The position numbers were made by a program, and so were the translations under genes. Below the pieces are notes generated by a model that ran no database searches, had not been told where the DNA came from, and saw nothing but the letters and a program-made list of their open reading frames with translations. 6,052 bases of DNA from Neorhizobium sp. UBA7851 (lineage in GTDB: Bacteria > Pseudomonadota > Alphaproteobacteria > Rhizobiales > Rhizobiaceae). The number at the start of each line of letters is the position of its first letter. Position 1 is the stretch's first letter. Positions 5,484 to 6,052 of the stretch are shown piece by piece. The stretch is from the NCBI GenBank assembly GCA_002500765.1, contig DLSX01000023.1, positions 1 to 6,052 on the forward strand. The letters are read 5' to 3'.

Positions 5484-6052
5484 TCAGTAGCGGTAGTGGT
5501 CTGCCTTGAACGGGCCCTGGGCCGACACGCCTATATAGGCGGCCTGCTCATCGGAAAGCGTCGAAAGCTTCACGCCGAGCTTGTCGAGATGAAGGCGTGC
5601 AACCTTCTCGTCGAGATGCTTCGGCAGGATGTAGACGTCGTTCTTGTACTCGCCCTGCTTGGTGAACAGCTCGATCTGGGCCAGCGTCTGGTTGGTAAAC
5701 GAGGCGGACATGACGAAGGACGGGTGGCCGGTGGCGTTGCCGAGGTTCAGCAGGCGGCCTTCCGAAAGCAGGATCATCCGGTTGCCCTTCGGGAACTCAA
5801 TGATATCGACCTGCGGCTTGACGTTGGTCCACTTGAGGTTCTTCAGCGCCGCAACCTGGATCTCGTTGTCAAAATGGCCGATATTGCCGACGATCGCCAT
5901 GTCCTTCATCTCGCGCATATGCTCGATGCGGATGACGTCCTTGTTGCCGGTGGTGGTGATGAAGATGTCGGCGGTCGAAACGACGTCTTCGAGCGTCACG
6001 ACTTCAAAACCGTCCATGGCGGCCTGCAAGGCGCAGATCGGGTCGACTTCCG
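5484..6052 (-). CDS. ahcY: S-adenosylhomocysteine hydrolase, C-terminal part (enters from the right edge)
   Basis: Partial gene: the last 188 residues plus TGA stop; the start is beyond the window. AhcY is a cytoplasmic NAD-dependent enzyme that splits S-adenosylhomocysteine to adenosine and homocysteine, removing the inhibitory product of methyltransferases in the methionine/SAM cycle. The visible part starts at EVDPICALQAAMDGFEV, which directly follows the NAD-binding glycine motif in this family. It includes TTGNKD at 5954-5937, GNIGHFDNE at 5888-5862, LNLGNATGHPSF at 5750-5715, and the characteristic C-terminal HYRY ending at 5487, which completes the cofactor site of the neighbouring subunit in the tetramer. 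The family is about 430-470 residues long, so roughly 40 percent is present. A terminator follows, so it is probably transcribed separately from the downstream genes. Confidence 0.97.
   Translation of the reverse strand, partial: EVDPICALQAAMDGFEVVTLEDVVSTADIFITTTGNKDVIRIEHMREMKDMAIVGNIGHFDNEIQVAALKNLKWTNVKPQVDIIEFPKGNRMILLSEGRLLNLGNATGHPSFVMSASFTNQTLAQIELFTKQGEYKNDVYILPKHLDEKVARLHLDKLGVKLSTLSDEQAAYIGVSAQGPFKADHYRY

Noticed and set aside
1..6052. Mobile elements, CRISPR arrays, tRNA genes or phage genes
   Set aside because: No direct repeat series, transposase or integrase motifs, or cloverleaf-like segments were found. The window is filled by core chromosomal genes.

Overview
This window looks like a chromosomal segment of an alphaproteobacterium, most likely from the Rhizobiaceae (Rhizobium, Agrobacterium or a close relative). 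The reasons are the high GC content, the gene content and order, the fused tsaE-kinase gene and the protein-level character of AddB and AhcY. This is inferred from recalled family features; no search was run. All genes lie on the minus strand, so transcription runs from high to low coordinates, and almost all of the window is coding.

In the direction of transcription the layout is: the C-terminal 188 residues of S-adenosylhomocysteine hydrolase (ahcY, entering from the right edge); a 206-base intergenic region with two adjacent hairpins, the second a good intrinsic terminator; a large multi-PAS, membrane-anchored histidine-kinase-like protein; a fused gene with an N-terminal TsaE ATPase and a C-terminal AmgK-type sugar kinase; a MurU-type sugar-1-phosphate nucleotidyltransferase; and the N-terminal 151 residues of the recombination helicase/nuclease subunit AddB, leaving through the left edge.

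The four genes after the terminator look like one operon. The kinase-like gene and the fusion overlap by ATGA, the next gap is 12 bases, and the last is 3 bases. The AmgK module and MurU are consecutive enzymes of the cell-wall recycling shortcut (MurNAc to MurNAc-1-phosphate to UDP-MurNAc). TsaE serves tRNA t6A formation and AddB serves double-strand break repair. The first gene is the most notable: the phospho-acceptor histidine of its DHp helix is a tyrosine, while the ATP-binding domain looks intact. That is the hallmark of DivL, the cell-cycle pseudokinase-like regulator of the CckA-ChpT-CtrA pathway.

I see no tRNA, rRNA, CRISPR array, insertion sequence or phage feature. The content is core chromosomal. 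The most interesting points are the DivL-type tyrosine, the TsaE-AmgK fusion with a stop/start-like scar at the domain junction, and the operon linking cell cycle, translation fidelity, wall recycling and DNA repair.
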